DNA of 64,000 nt from Shewanella putrefaciens (GCF_016406325.1 NZ_CP066370.1:1736001-1800000); one strand, 5' to 3'. Positions 48,006 to 58,153 are shown, counted from the first letter of the stretch. Numbers and translations are program-made. The notes: generated by a model from the letters alone, not told the origin.

Positions 48006-50195
48006 ATGTTTAACAGTAAAAATCACATTTCTAGCACATCCTTGAAGCGAGCACCGTTGGCATTAGCCATTGCCGCCGCGCTCAGCACCTCTGTATTTGC
48101 ACAAACCGATGCTATCGATAAACCCGATCCGAACACTGAGATGGAAATCATGGTGGTGACGGCAGATTTTCGCAGTGCCAGTTTAGAAAAAATGCCTTCA
48201 AGCATAACCGTTATCGATGCCCAGCAAATTCAAGATGAAAGCGCACAGCACTTTGAAGATGTGCTTAATTCCATCGCTAACGTTAATTGGTCAGGTGGCA
48301 GCTCGCGGCCGAAATATTTTCAGATCCGCGGCGTGGGTGAGCAAGAGCAATATCAAGGCGCGCCTAACTCATCGGTAGGCTATATTGTTGATGATATTGA
48401 CTTATCTGGTATCGGCATGGTGTCGAGTATGTATGATCTACAACAAGTCGAAGTGCTGCGTGGGCCACAGGGGACACGCTACGGCGCCAATGCCTTAGCG
48501 GGATTAATTTACTTAAAAAGTAATGATCCAACGGACGTATTTGAGCATGGTGCAGAGGTGTCTTTAGGCAATGACGATCTGCAAACCTTTAGCGGCTTTA
48601 GCTCTGGACCATTAACGGATTCTGGTAAGTTGCTGTACCGTGTGGCGCTACAGCAACATCAGCAAAACGGTTATCGCGATAATCTGTATTTAGGACGTGA
48701 TGACACCAATGGCCGTGATGAATTTACGGGTCGCGCTAAATTACGCTGGTATGCAACCGATGATTTGCAACTGGATTTAACCCTGCTACATGCAAATTTT
48801 GATAATGGTTATGATGTGTGGAGTTTAACCAATTCACCAACACAGACGACCTCGGATCAGCCTGGCGTTGATAGCCAGCGCACCACTGGTGTGGGTTTTA
48901 AAGCGACTTACTCAGGTGCAGAGCAGTTTGAGCTGACATCACTTACCTCATTTGCCAATACCGATCATCATTATAGTTACGATGGCGATTGGGCCAATTC
49001 TGAGTATTGGGCATCTAAACAATGTGAAGAGGGCGGTAATGTATCCCCTTGTCAGTACGATTACTTTTGGGACAAAACGGGTCAGCGTAAAACCTTATCC
49101 CAAGAGTTTCGTTTAAGCTCGACGGATCAAGGCCGTATTTTTGCAGGCTCAACCGATTGGTTAATTGGGGTCTATGGGATGAACCTCAAAGAAGATAACC
49201 AATTGGATTCTGAATATAATTCTTGGCCGGATGAGGTATTAGACTCAGAGTACGAAGCGACGAACTATGCGCTGTTTGGTCAGCTCGATACGGATCTGGG
49301 CTCTGATTATACCCTATCTGTGGGGCTACGTTTGGAGCGGCGTAATAGCCATTACTCAGATACTAATAACGACAATTTCGATCCGAGTGAAACCATGTGG
49401 GGCGGCCATATTGCACTCAGTAAAGTGCTGAGTGGGTCTCATAATGTTTACGCCCGTGTGGCGCGGGGTTACAAGGCGGGCGGGTTTAATATGACCTTAC
49501 CAGTCGAACTCAATGATAAAAAAGAGTTTGATCCCGAAACCTTATACAACTATGAAATCGGTTTAAAATCCCATTGGTTTGAAGGGATTATCGACACCAA
49601 TTTTGCGCTGTTCTATATGGATAGACAGGATCAGCAAGTGGCAGCTTCGCAGCAAGATCCCAACAAGCCACAACGGTTTATCCTCTACACTGAAAATGCG
49701 GGTAGCTCAAACAACTACGGTGCCGAGTTGGACGTGACTTGGTACGCCACCGATAATCTCCAGTTTTATTCAAGCCTTGGTTGGTTAGAGACCGCTTACG
49801 GTAATTACCAATACCAAGATAAGTACGGTACTGATGTGGATTTAACTGACCGCGATCTAGCCCATTCCCCCCACTTTACCTACAGCCTTGGCGGGACATA
49901 TCGTGCTAACTCAGGTTGGTTTGCCAACTTGAATATGAGTGGCAAGAGCGAGTTTTATTACTCAGACAGTAACGACTCCCGCTCTGAACCATATACTGTT
50001 GTGAATGCGCGGCTTGGTTATGAGGCGAGTGCTTGGTCGGCTTATTTATGGGGCCGTAATTTATTTGATGAAGAATATGGCGTTCGTGGTTTCTATTTTG
50101 GTAATGAGCCCGATAATGGCTGGGCAGAAAAACAATATATTCGCTATGGCGATCCGCGCCAGATTGGTGTGACCTTTAACGTCAAGTTTATGTAG
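48006..50195 (+). CDS. TonB-dependent outer-membrane receptor, likely for thiamine
   Basis: The 729-residue protein has a signal peptide (ending STSVFA, about residue 32), a TonB-box-like MEIMVVTA, a plug domain (SSITVIDAQQIQDESAQHFE, VEVLRGPQGTRYGANALAG), and a C-terminal barrel ending in YIRYGDPRQIGVTFNVKFM with terminal aromatic. The direct control by a TPP riboswitch and the following PnuT-type permease argue for thiamine or a thiamine derivative as ligand. A hairpin without T-run separates it from the next gene. Confidence 0.9.
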   Translation: MFNSKNHISSTSLKRAPLALAIAAALSTSVFAQTDAIDKPDPNTEMEIMVVTADFRSASLEKMPSSITVIDAQQIQDESAQHFEDVLNSIANVNWSGGSSRPKYFQIRGVGEQEQYQGAPNSSVGYIVDDIDLSGIGMVSSMYDLQQVEVLRGPQGTRYGANALAGLIYLKSNDPTDVFEHGAEVSLGNDDLQTFSGFSSGPLTDSGKLLYRVALQQHQQNGYRDNLYLGRDDTNGRDEFTGRAKLRWYATDDLQLDLTLLHANFDNGYDVWSLTNSPTQTTSDQPGVDSQRTTGVGFKATYSGAEQFELTSLTSFANTDHHYSYDGDWANSEYWASKQCEEGGNVSPCQYDYFWDKTGQRKTLSQEFRLSSTDQGRIFAGSTDWLIGVYGMNLKEDNQLDSEYNSWPDEVLDSEYEATNYALFGQLDTDLGSDYTLSVGLRLERRNSHYSDTNNDNFDPSETMWGGHIALSKVLSGSHNVYARVARGYKAGGFNMTLPVELNDKKEFDPETLYNYEIGLKSHWFEGIIDTNFALFYMDRQDQQVAASQQDPNKPQRFILYTENAGSSNNYGAELDVTWYATDNLQFYSSLGWLETAYGNYQYQDKYGTDVDLTDRDLAHSPHFTYSLGGTYRANSGWFANLNMSGKSEFYYSDSNDSRSEPYTVVNARLGYEASAWSAYLWGRNLFDEEYGVRGFYFGNEPDNGWAEKQYIRYGDPRQIGVTFNVKFM

Positions 50196-50202
50196 TGGTT
50201 TG

Positions 50203-50225
50203 AGCCCTAGTCTCGGACTAGGGCT
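50203..50225 (+). other. Intercistronic hairpin after the TonB receptor gene
   Basis: A perfect 10-bp stem (AGCCCTAGTC with GACTAGGGCT) closes on a TCG loop, with no T-run. It may stabilise the upstream mRNA or lower read-through into the transporter genes. Confidence 0.7.
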
Positions 50226-50263
50226 GTCGCTTATCTAACGCAAATAAATATCAAGGAATTAAA

Positions 50264-50524
50264 ATGAAACTGACCGCAGAAATTAGCATGTATCCCTTCA
50301 ATGAAAACTACCTCGATCCGATCAAGTGGTTTATTGGTCGCCTGGACAGCTATCCCAATATTGAACGCGTGACCAATGCGATGGCAACTCAGGTATGTGG
50401 CGACTATTTAGATGTGATGACCATGCTGGCGACCGAGATGCAAGCCGCCCATGAGAAATGGGGCAAAGCCGTATTTGTCTGTAAGTTTATCGGCGGTGAG
50501 CTTAATCTCGCCCACAGTGAGTAA
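50264..50524 (+). CDS. YkoF-like thiamine-binding protein
   Basis: This 86-residue protein corresponds to one ACT-like half of the YkoF family: MKLTAEISMYPFNENYLDPI, FIGRLDSYPNIERVTNAMAT and FVCKFIGGELNLAHSE. YkoF proteins bind hydroxymethylpyrimidine or thiamine. It lacks a signal peptide, so it works in the cytoplasm. It is the second gene in the TPP-riboswitch operon. Confidence 0.8.
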   Translation: MKLTAEISMYPFNENYLDPIKWFIGRLDSYPNIERVTNAMATQVCGDYLDVMTMLATEMQAAHEKWGKAVFVCKFIGGELNLAHSE

Positions 50525-50598
50525 TGCAATATTATCTTTGCTAGCACCTAGCATTGATAATTTGTGCCTTTTCGTCCAGTAACAGCGAGAACAACACA

Positions 50599-51255
50599 TT
50601 GACAGATTTATGGTTAACCTTGCTCGAGAATATGAATATAGCCTTCAGTGAAGTCCATATGATGACGGCATGGGAAGCCTTGGCCGTATTGCTGGCGATG
50701 GCCTATTTGCTTTTGGCAATGAAGGCAAGCGTTTGGTGCTGGGCGGCAGCGTTTACCAGCACAGCCATTTACACTGTGTTGTTTTGGAAGGTCTCTTTGC
50801 TGATGGAGTCTATACTCAATGTCTATTATATGGCGATGGCACTTTACGGTTATTGGCTCTGGACTCAAGGTGGAGATAAACAGCAAGGCGTTAAAGTGAC
50901 CACTTGGCCACTGAAAAAACACTTAACCTTGATTGTTACAACTGGGATTATTTCTTTGCTGGTCGGTCATGGTATGGCGACTTATACCCAAGCTGCATTT
51001 CCGTATTTAGATGCCGCGACAACGTGTTTTGCCGTGATGACCACCTATTTAGTCGCTCAAAAAGTATTAGAAAACTGGCTTTATTGGGTGGTTATCGATC
51101 TCGTTTCTATTTATCTCTATCTTAGTAAGGGGTTGATGCTGACATCCTTGTTATTTGTCCTATATGTGGGGATGGCTGTGGTAGGGTATTTCCTGTGGCG
51201 TGCAGCGTTAGCTAACGATAATCGTCAAGATAACACCTTGAGTTTGATTCGCTAA
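50599..51255 (+). CDS. pnuT: PnuC-family permease, PnuT thiamine transporter type
   Basis: The protein of about 218 residues has seven predicted membrane segments with the PnuC-type core: AWEALAVLLAMAYLLLAMK, the motif NVYYMAMALYGYWLW (N-x-Y-Y/W-x-x-x-x-x-Y-G-x-x-x-W), and NWLYWVVIDLVSIYLYLSKG. In genomes where PnuC homologues lie under TPP riboswitches they are called PnuT and carry thiamine. The start is uncertain: TTG 50599 or ATG 50632. It is third in the operon, before a kinase that would trap thiamine by phosphorylation. Confidence 0.85.
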   Translation: MTDLWLTLLENMNIAFSEVHMMTAWEALAVLLAMAYLLLAMKASVWCWAAAFTSTAIYTVLFWKVSLLMESILNVYYMAMALYGYWLWTQGGDKQQGVKVTTWPLKKHLTLIVTTGIISLLVGHGMATYTQAAFPYLDAATTCFAVMTTYLVAQKVLENWLYWVVIDLVSIYLYLSKGLMLTSLLFVLYVGMAVVGYFLWRAALANDNRQDNTLSLIR

Positions 51256-51285
51256 TTTTACTCTATTATTTAAAGGTCGGCAGGA

Positions 51286-52389
51286 ATGTCATCCACACCT
51301 AAGGCAGTTAATCTAACCTGCTCAAGTTTAGTTGTCGCACCAGTATCGACTGAGTTATATAAAACACTATTCCCCATTTTGGAAGCCGCGGGGCTTGATA
51401 CCGTGCTCAGTATTACCGAGCTTTCAGGGGGACTCAGTAATCATAATTATAAAATTATCACGCCAAAAGCGAGTTATGTGCTTAGGGTAAATGCAAACGC
51501 CACTGATATTTTTTGTATTCGGGAGCAGGAGCATTTTTATTGGCAGCAACTGGCAAAGGCTAAGGTTGCCCCGCAACTTTTTTGGGTGAGTGATGATGAG
51601 CGGTATTATTTGAGTGAGTTTATTGCCTCTGATGGGATTCAAGATGACCCCATTTCAGAACCGGCAACGCTATTTTGGCGGGATCTTGAAAAACCACTGT
51701 GCGCGCGTGATTTTTTGCAGAATGCTAAGCGCGATAATACCCAAAGCACAAGAATACCGCACTATGGGCAAGCGCATATTTTATTACTGGAATTATTGCT
51801 CAAGTTACGCGATCTTCCTGCGGGTCCTTATGCTATCAGTGTGACTGAGCAATGGCAGGAATATCATCAGCAAATGATAAACTATGCAACACTGCCTACC
51901 GCCACGGAAACGGTCATAATTCATCATCGACAGTTAGATAGCGCATGGCATGGGCGAGTTACTAAACTTGTTGGCATACAAGCTGATATCCAACGATGGG
52001 CTGATAAACTTGCCGCCTGTTTAGTTGCGCCGCAGTTTTGCCATCGGGATCTGAATCCCCATAATCTGTTACTGAAAAATAACCATCTATTTTGTATTGA
52101 TTTTGAGTATGCCACTGCCTCACATCCCCTTTGTGAACTTGCGGTTGTATTAGCCACCCACGCGTTAACCCCCAAACAGCAACATTTTTTGTTGGATGAA
52201 TACTTAAAGGATCATCCTTATTTAACGATGGATGCCGCATTGGCAGTACCCGCTGCGATTGAACTCTATTGGGTATTTGCGTGCTATTGGGCGCTATTGA
52301 TGGCGGCGCAGCAAACTGAGTCAAATCGCCGTACAGAATATATTGCTTGGTTTGATTTTTTCTGGCCGATGATTTCGCACGAGGTTTAA
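51286..52389 (+). CDS. APH/ChoK-type kinase, likely thiamine kinase
   Basis: The 367-residue protein has a choline/aminoglycoside-kinase fold. ELSGGLSNHNYKIITPKASY is the nucleotide loop, FCHRDLNPHNLLL the catalytic loop (Asp in HRDLN), and FCIDFEYATASHPLCELAV the metal-binding Asp. Length exceeds E. coli ThiK (274 residues) by a mid-domain insert, around the segment with AQAHILLLEL. Its place as the last gene of a TPP-controlled transporter operon favours thiamine as substrate. Choline or ethanolamine are alternatives on sequence alone. Confidence 0.8.
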   Translation: MSSTPKAVNLTCSSLVVAPVSTELYKTLFPILEAAGLDTVLSITELSGGLSNHNYKIITPKASYVLRVNANATDIFCIREQEHFYWQQLAKAKVAPQLFWVSDDERYYLSEFIASDGIQDDPISEPATLFWRDLEKPLCARDFLQNAKRDNTQSTRIPHYGQAHILLLELLLKLRDLPAGPYAISVTEQWQEYHQQMINYATLPTATETVIIHHRQLDSAWHGRVTKLVGIQADIQRWADKLAACLVAPQFCHRDLNPHNLLLKNNHLFCIDFEYATASHPLCELAVVLATHALTPKQQHFLLDEYLKDHPYLTMDAALAVPAAIELYWVFACYWALLMAAQQTESNRRTEYIAWFDFFWPMISHEV

Positions 52390-52587
52390 TTAATCGGTTA
52401 TACCCATGTCCATAGGATCCATATTTTGCACTGACTAAATACTCGCCTATTATCGTGTATTAAATCAGTAGTCATAAAATAAACGTATTTCTTACTACGT
52501 TTACTTATAAAAACAATGCTATAAAACAAGCAACTTTATATCAGTTACCGCGTCTTAAAGAGACACTTCTAGGATGGATAATTCAGC

Positions 52588-53469
52588 ATGAAAAAAAGCG
52601 TGATGCTACTCGTGTGTCTTTTAGGCTTAAGCGCCTGTTCCACTAAATTCAGTTATCGTTTCCTCGACTGGGCCATCGGCTGGGAGCAGGAGGATTATGT
52701 CACCTTAGATAAAACACAGCAGAAGGCATTTGATACGCTGGTTGAAAAAATGGTTTTTTGGCACCAATCCAAAGAGTTAGCTCATTATGTAGTGCAATTA
52801 AAAGAAGTTGAAAATTTAATTAAAACCAATGAGTTAACGCCATTGCTGTGGGCTGGGCATGTGGATATAGCCAAGCGCCATTGGTTTAGGGTGTTTGAGT
52901 TCGCGATGCCAGAATTGCTACCTATCATCATGTCTTTGACCGATAGTCAGGTAAAACAAATTCTCACAAAGCTACGGGAAGATGAGCAAGCGCTAGTCAA
53001 AGAGTTTGCAGGTAAAAGCCCTGAACAATTACAAAAAGATGCCGACAAGCGTTTACAAAAGCAGTTTGAAGATTGGCTGGGCAGCGTAAGTGCAGAGCAA
53101 AAATCACTTATCCACCAATATAACCAACAGCGTTTATCCACTTTAGATATGTGGCTTGAATACCGGCATGAATGGTTGCGTCAGTTTGAGGTTGCGCTTG
53201 GGCAACGTGCCGATAAAGTGCTTTTAACAGAACGTTTGACCTTATTAATGACCCAACCAGATGAACTTAAGTCTGAGCAACATAAAGCATTTTTACGTCA
53301 GAATACAGAAGCCTTTGGCACTTTATTGCTCGCGATGAACGGTAGCTTATCTGCCAAGCAATCGAAACATTTCTATAAAAAGCTCGGGAAGTTAATTCAA
53401 GATTTGACGGAGCTAAATCAAGAGGCGCTTGAAAAAGAATTCAAATCAATGAAAGCGTTATCGACTTGA
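52588..53469 (+). CDS. DUF6279 family lipoprotein
   Basis: The 293-residue protein has a lipoprotein signal peptide with lipobox LSAC (MKKSVMLLVCLLGLSACSTK). An all-helical body rich in Glu, Lys, Gln and Leu follows. The start of the mature region (FSYRFLDWAIGWEQEDYVTL) is the hallmark of DUF6279. Function is unknown; an envelope location is expected. It stands alone, with about 200 bases on either side before the next genes. Confidence 0.82.
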   Translation: MKKSVMLLVCLLGLSACSTKFSYRFLDWAIGWEQEDYVTLDKTQQKAFDTLVEKMVFWHQSKELAHYVVQLKEVENLIKTNELTPLLWAGHVDIAKRHWFRVFEFAMPELLPIIMSLTDSQVKQILTKLREDEQALVKEFAGKSPEQLQKDADKRLQKQFEDWLGSVSAEQKSLIHQYNQQRLSTLDMWLEYRHEWLRQFEVALGQRADKVLLTERLTLLMTQPDELKSEQHKAFLRQNTEAFGTLLLAMNGSLSAKQSKHFYKKLGKLIQDLTELNQEALEKEFKSMKALST

Positions 53470-53665
53470 TAGTATCTATTTCATTAGCGGAATTTTTAGT
53501 GAAGCACGCTTATGTTACTCGTATCAGACATGGCTCAATTTGAGCCGTGATTTGGATGGCTGGCAGCAACAGGTTAAATCTCACTTTTGTGGTGGGATTT
53601 TTTATGTCTCTTTATCCACAATTTGTTATGCTTGAGCCCAATTTATATCGAATTAGGATAATAAC

Positions 53666-54214
53666 TTGGACGCTATCGAACTCTTACTTACCCGTCAGTC
53701 AACTCCGCGATTAACCGCTCCAGCTCCTGATGCGAATCAATTAAAGATCATCTTAGATGCTGCCATTCGCGTGCCAGATCATGGTGCCCTAGCACCATGG
53801 GAATTTATTATCGCCACAGGCGATGGGCTTAATACCTTAGCCGATATTTTTGTTAATGCAGCAAAAGCCAATGGTGCCGATGAGGATTTTGTCAATAAAG
53901 CCAAGGGTATGCCAATGCGAGCGCCTATGGTGATTACCGTGGTAGCTAAAACGCAGGATCATCCTAAAGTGCCAGTGCTCGAGCAGCAAATTGCAGCGGG
54001 CTGCGCGACCATGGCAATGCAGCAAGCGGCGTTTGCCTTGGGGCTCGGCGCGGTGTGGCGCACTGGCGATTTTGCCTTTGATGCGAATGTGAATGCGGCA
54101 TTAGGCCTAAAAGCACAGGATCAAATTGTCGGTTTTTTATATGTTGGCACGCCAGCCGTCGTTGCACCTAAAAAGCCACAGAAGGATGGTCATCAATACG
54201 CCCGTTATTTATAA
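53666..54214 (+). CDS. Nitroreductase family protein, YdjA type
   Basis: The 182-residue flavoprotein carries the nitroreductase FMN signatures R-Q-S-x-x-R-L near the N-terminus and RVPDHGALAPWEFIIATGD. The C-terminal block GLGAVWRTGDFAFDANVNAA and the short total length match YdjA. It probably reduces nitro compounds or quinones with NAD(P)H; the natural substrate is unknown. The start is TTG 53666 with AGGAT upstream. A GNAT gene follows after 21 bases. Confidence 0.87.
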   Translation: MDAIELLLTRQSTPRLTAPAPDANQLKIILDAAIRVPDHGALAPWEFIIATGDGLNTLADIFVNAAKANGADEDFVNKAKGMPMRAPMVITVVAKTQDHPKVPVLEQQIAAGCATMAMQQAAFALGLGAVWRTGDFAFDANVNAALGLKAQDQIVGFLYVGTPAVVAPKKPQKDGHQYARYL

Positions 54215-54235
54215 AATCTTGAGTGGAGAAATCCT

Positions 54236-54748
54236 ATGCAAGTTACCCGTACCCCGAGGTTAATACTAAGGCATTTGGTGCCAGAGGATGCTTCTTTTAT
54301 CCTAGTGTTACTTAATAGCCAAGGTTTTATCGATCATATTGGGGATAAGGGGGTTCGGACACTGAGTGATGCTAAGGGTTATATTACCAATGGCCCGATG
54401 AAAAGCTATGCAGAGCAGGGTTTTGGTTTATATGCTGTAGTACTGGCAGAGAATGGTTTTCTAATTGGGATCTGTGGGTTAATTAAAAGACCTACGCTTG
54501 AGAATGTGGATTTAGGCTATGCCTTTTTGCCGCAATATTGGGGTAAAGGTTATGCCTTTGAAGCGGCAAAGGCGTCACTTGAGGTTGGCAAAGAGCTTGG
54601 AATTGAGCCTATTGTCGCCATCGTTAGCCCACATAATCAAGCATCAAAGTCGCTGTTAAACAAATTAGGCATGACATTTGAGACTCAGTTACAACTTACC
54701 CCTGAAGACTCGCCAGTCGAGCTATTTAGTAGTTGTAATGGCAGGTAA
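54236..54748 (+). CDS. GNAT family N-acetyltransferase (RimJ/RimL-like)
   Basis: The 170-residue protein has TPRLILRHLVPEDASFILVL at the N-terminus, the strand FLIGICGLIKRPTLENVDLG and the acetyl-CoA loop PQYWGKGYAFEAAKA. The ending PHNQASKSLLNKLGMTFE is the N-x-x-S signature of RimJ/RimL types. Substrate is unknown. It is 21 bases after the nitroreductase gene, so the two are probably cotranscribed, and a strong terminator follows. Confidence 0.87.
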   Translation: MQVTRTPRLILRHLVPEDASFILVLLNSQGFIDHIGDKGVRTLSDAKGYITNGPMKSYAEQGFGLYAVVLAENGFLIGICGLIKRPTLENVDLGYAFLPQYWGKGYAFEAAKASLEVGKELGIEPIVAIVSPHNQASKSLLNKLGMTFETQLQLTPEDSPVELFSSCNGR

Positions 54749-54803
54749 ATATATGATTAGTGGCGCTAGGGCAATTTCTCAATAATTCATTCTTCAATAA
54801 CTG

Positions 54804-54838
54804 AGAATAAACAGGGAGTGTTGCTCCCTGTTTATTCT
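54804..54838. terminator. Perfect 15-bp-stem hairpin after the GNAT gene
   Basis: 54804-54818 and 54824-54838 are exact reverse complements around a TGTTG loop. T- and A-rich outer stem bases suit termination on both strands. Confidence 0.85.
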
Positions 54839-55022
54839 ATTGCAGCGATAATTTTTTGATAATGGATTAATCCACGAATGCTTAATATCGGCTTTTTTAC
54901 TGTGGAAGTGTCTATACATCAGCATAGGGTCATCGCTGCCGTCTTTTGAACGGATCTGTTCATTTAAGGGTTAACAGATCCATCTTTTTATCTATTCTCT
55001 ATACTATTCATTTGGTTAGCAA

Positions 55023-56785
55023 TTAATAGCCAACTGCTTCACTACCTGAATGACGCGGATCTGAAGCGCCAAAAATACCTTGTTCGGTCACCATAATGGA
55101 TTGAGTACTGCCCATCGCCGATTGCACTGTTACTTTATGGCCTTTGGCTTCGAGCAGGGAAATGGTATCGCGATTGACGCTAGACTCAACTCGTAATTCA
55201 TCGGGTTGCCATTGATGATGTACCCGCGCCGCATAACTCGCCTCGGCAATGTTTAGACCATGGTCAATGACATTCATAATGATTTGCAATGTTGTGGTGA
55301 TAATACGTGAGCCGCCAGGACTACCTGTGATAAGGAAGGCTTTACCATCTTTCATCACAATCGTTGGGCTCATTGAACTCAGTGGCCGCTTGTTACCTTC
55401 GACCGCATTGGCATCACCACCTACTAAACCATAGCCATTGGGTACACCAGGTTTGGCTGAGAAATCATCCATTTCATTATTGAGCAAAATGCCTGTGCCT
55501 TTGGCCACTAAACCTGAACCATAACTGAAGTTTAAGGTGTAAGTGTTTGATACCGCATTGCCCCATTTATCCACCACTGAGAAGTGAGTTGTTTGATCGC
55601 TTTCATAGGGAGCCAGTTTACCCGGTTTAATTTCACTGCTTGGGGTTGTCTTATTTATCGCAATCTTGCTGGCGATTTTTTGGGCATAGTCAGCGTTTGT
55701 TAACGCGTTAACTGGCACTTTATAAAAGTCAGGATCGCCTAAGTATTCACTACGATCGCTATAGGCGTATTTCATCGTTTCAGCCATTAGATGAATGGTT
55801 TGTGCTGTATTATGGCCAAGTTTATCAATGGGGAATTGTTGCAACACATTGAGCATTTGGATGATATGCACGCCGCCAGAGGAGGGGGGGGCATGGATAC
55901 CACCTGATAACCACGGTATTCTCCACGAACAGGCTCACGTTCTACGACTTTATAATGTTTAAGGTCGTCTAAGGTCATAATGCCGCCAGCATCTTGCACA
56001 GCATTGACAATCTTAACGGCGGTTTCCCCTTCATAAAATCCTTTAGCGCCTTTTTCAGCGATAAGGCGTAGTGAATGGGCGAGTTCGGGCTGTTTAAGAA
56101 TATCACCCACCTGATAATCGCTACCGTCGTTTTTATAAAATATCGCCGCAGTGGTTGGCCATTGCGCCATACGACGTTTCAGTCCTGCAAGGGATTGGGC
56201 AAGATCTGGTGTTACACTGAATCCTTCCTGCGCCATTTTAATCGCGGGGGCGGTAACTTGTGCGAGTGACATGGTTCCATACTTTTCAAGGGCTAAACTC
56301 ATGCCCATAACGGTTCCTGGTACTCCCACGGCTAACCCATGTTCGCGGCTTAACTTTTGGACTGCGTCACCATTTTCGTCAAGGAAAATATCTTTTTTGG
56401 CTTTAGATGGCGCCATTTCACGGTAATCGATAGCAATGGTTTTGTTTTCTTTGGCAAGATGCACCAGCATAAAACCACCACCACCAATATTACCAGCGCG
56501 TGGTAAGGTAACTGCCAAACTGAAGGCTACAGCAACGGCGGCATCAACTGCATTACCGCCTTGTTTTAGGATCTCAACGCCAGTACGACTGGCGAGTGTT
56601 TCTTGGCTGGCGACCATGCCATGTTTGGCCCATACGGGCTGTGCCGTTGCCATTTGGCTGAAAATAGGCGCTTCATCTGCGTAGAGGCTTGGAGAGGATA
56701 ACAAGGGCAAAGCCATCGCGACGATGAGAAAAAGAGGTCTAAAAGTTCTTGCGGAACGCATACTTAATCCTGAATTTATTTTCAT
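55023..56785 (-). pseudogene. ggt: Gamma-glutamyltransferase, frameshifted in a poly-C tract
   Basis: Two overlapping frames together encode one gamma-glutamyltransferase of normal length (about 587 residues). The N-terminal part has a signal peptide, ASRTGVEILKQGGNAVDAAV and GNIGGGGFMLVHL. The C-terminal part has SDQTTHFSVVDKWGNAVS, where the first Thr of TTHF is the nucleophile that starts the small subunit, and the GSPGGSRII oxyanion motif. The frame changes at the expected PPSSGG motif: the coding strand has eight C after ATG, where nine would restore MPPPSSGGVHIIQML. The defect may be real, phase-variable or a sequencing error. The intact enzyme degrades periplasmic glutathione. Confidence 0.92.
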
Positions 56786-56869
56786 TATGACTATGCAATG
56801 TGCCGAGAATTAGGCTTAATTGCAACCTCGTATACTTGTTCACATCACTAAAGGACGATAATTTACCCA

Positions 56870-58153
56870 ATGAAACCGCTTATCTTGGCCTTTGCGAACT
56901 CAATATCGGATATTTCAACACAAGCATGGAATACCGTAATGGGGACAGTAAATCCCTTTTGTCGCCACGAGTTTCTCTTAGCGTTAGAGCAAAGCCGCTC
57001 AGCCTGTGTTGCAACGGGTTGGATACCAAGACATTTATGTGTGTTTGACGCGAGTAGTTTGTTAAATGATAAAACACAGTGCCAGCCTTTGGATTATAGG
57101 GCGGATATCAGCCAGCAAAGTGCAGAGCATTATAAAAAGTTGCCACTTTTGGCTGTCATGCCGCTTTACCAAAAGTCTCACTCCTACGGCGAATATGTGT
57201 TTGATTGGGCATGGGCCGAAGCTTATGAACGTCATGGGCTCGATTATTATCCTAAATGGGTGAATGCGATTCCCTTTACGCCAGTACAAGGGCCCCGCAT
57301 AGGTATTACGCCTGAATTGGAAAATATTGAGCAAACACGCATTGGCGAATTAATGCTGAGGGCATTGGATCAACGGTTGATGCATGGGACGGGAGAAATT
57401 CAAATTTCCTCATGGCACAGTCTGTTTGTTGCGCCAGCGCAAATGCCTTTGTTTGGGGCTTCATCTACACAGCTAGTTAAACGCTTAGGCACACAGTTCC
57501 ATTGGTACAACCGTGATTATCGGAATTTCGATGATTTTCTATCACGCTTTAGCTCACGTAAGCGTAAAAACATCCTGAAGGAACGGGCACAATTACAGCC
57601 TTTTGGGCTCAAGTTTGAATTTGTCGAAGGTGAGCGGGTAACTGAATTGCAATGGCAGACTTTTATCCAATGTTATCAATTAACTTATCTTAAGCGTTCC
57701 GGTCACCGCGGTTATTTAACGCCCGCATTTTTCCATCAACTTGGACAGCTGTTAGCCGCTCAAATTCTACTGTTAGTGGTGAAAGATGCAAAGGGCGAGA
57801 TGATAGCGGGTGCCTTATATTTTAAAGGGAAGAACCCCCAAGATCAGAAGTGCCTTTATGGCCGCTATTGGGGCACAACGGTTGAGCTTGATGGTTTACA
57901 CTTTGAAGCTTGTTATTATCAAGGGATTCAATACTGTATTGAACATGAGTTTCAAGTGTTTGATGCGGGCGCGCAGGGAGAACATAAGGTGCTGCGTGGC
58001 TTTGAACCCGTAGTAATGTACTCCTACCATAACATCGCCCATTTGGGATTTAAGGCGGCGATTGCCGACTTTGTTGAGCAAGAAACACTGCAAATGCAGC
58101 AATATATGGCGCAGATGCAGGATGTGTTGCCCTACAAAAAAGAGCCTTCATAA
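56870..58153 (+). CDS. COG3146-type (DUF482) GNAT-like acyltransferase
   Basis: The 427-residue protein fits the COG3146 layout: an N-terminal NPFCRHEFLLALEQSRSACV segment, LLAVMPLYQKSHSYGEYVFD, PFTPVQGPRIG, and the C-terminal block with HFEACYYQGIQYCIEHEFQV followed by FDAGAQGEHKVLRGF. Members resemble FemX/peptidoglycan-type acyltransferases; the substrate is not known. It is divergent from ggt, with 84 bases between. Confidence 0.88.
   Translation: MKPLILAFANSISDISTQAWNTVMGTVNPFCRHEFLLALEQSRSACVATGWIPRHLCVFDASSLLNDKTQCQPLDYRADISQQSAEHYKKLPLLAVMPLYQKSHSYGEYVFDWAWAEAYERHGLDYYPKWVNAIPFTPVQGPRIGITPELENIEQTRIGELMLRALDQRLMHGTGEIQISSWHSLFVAPAQMPLFGASSTQLVKRLGTQFHWYNRDYRNFDDFLSRFSSRKRKNILKERAQLQPFGLKFEFVEGERVTELQWQTFIQCYQLTYLKRSGHRGYLTPAFFHQLGQLLAAQILLLVVKDAKGEMIAGALYFKGKNPQDQKCLYGRYWGTTVELDGLHFEACYYQGIQYCIEHEFQVFDAGAQGEHKVLRGFEPVVMYSYHNIAHLGFKAAIADFVEQETLQMQQYMAQMQDVLPYKKEPS

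Noticed and set aside
55023..55871. The C-terminal ggt frame as a separate gene
   Set aside because: It starts at GTG inside the family motif GGVHI and lacks the N-terminal domain. It is the second half of the frameshifted ggt, not an independent gene.
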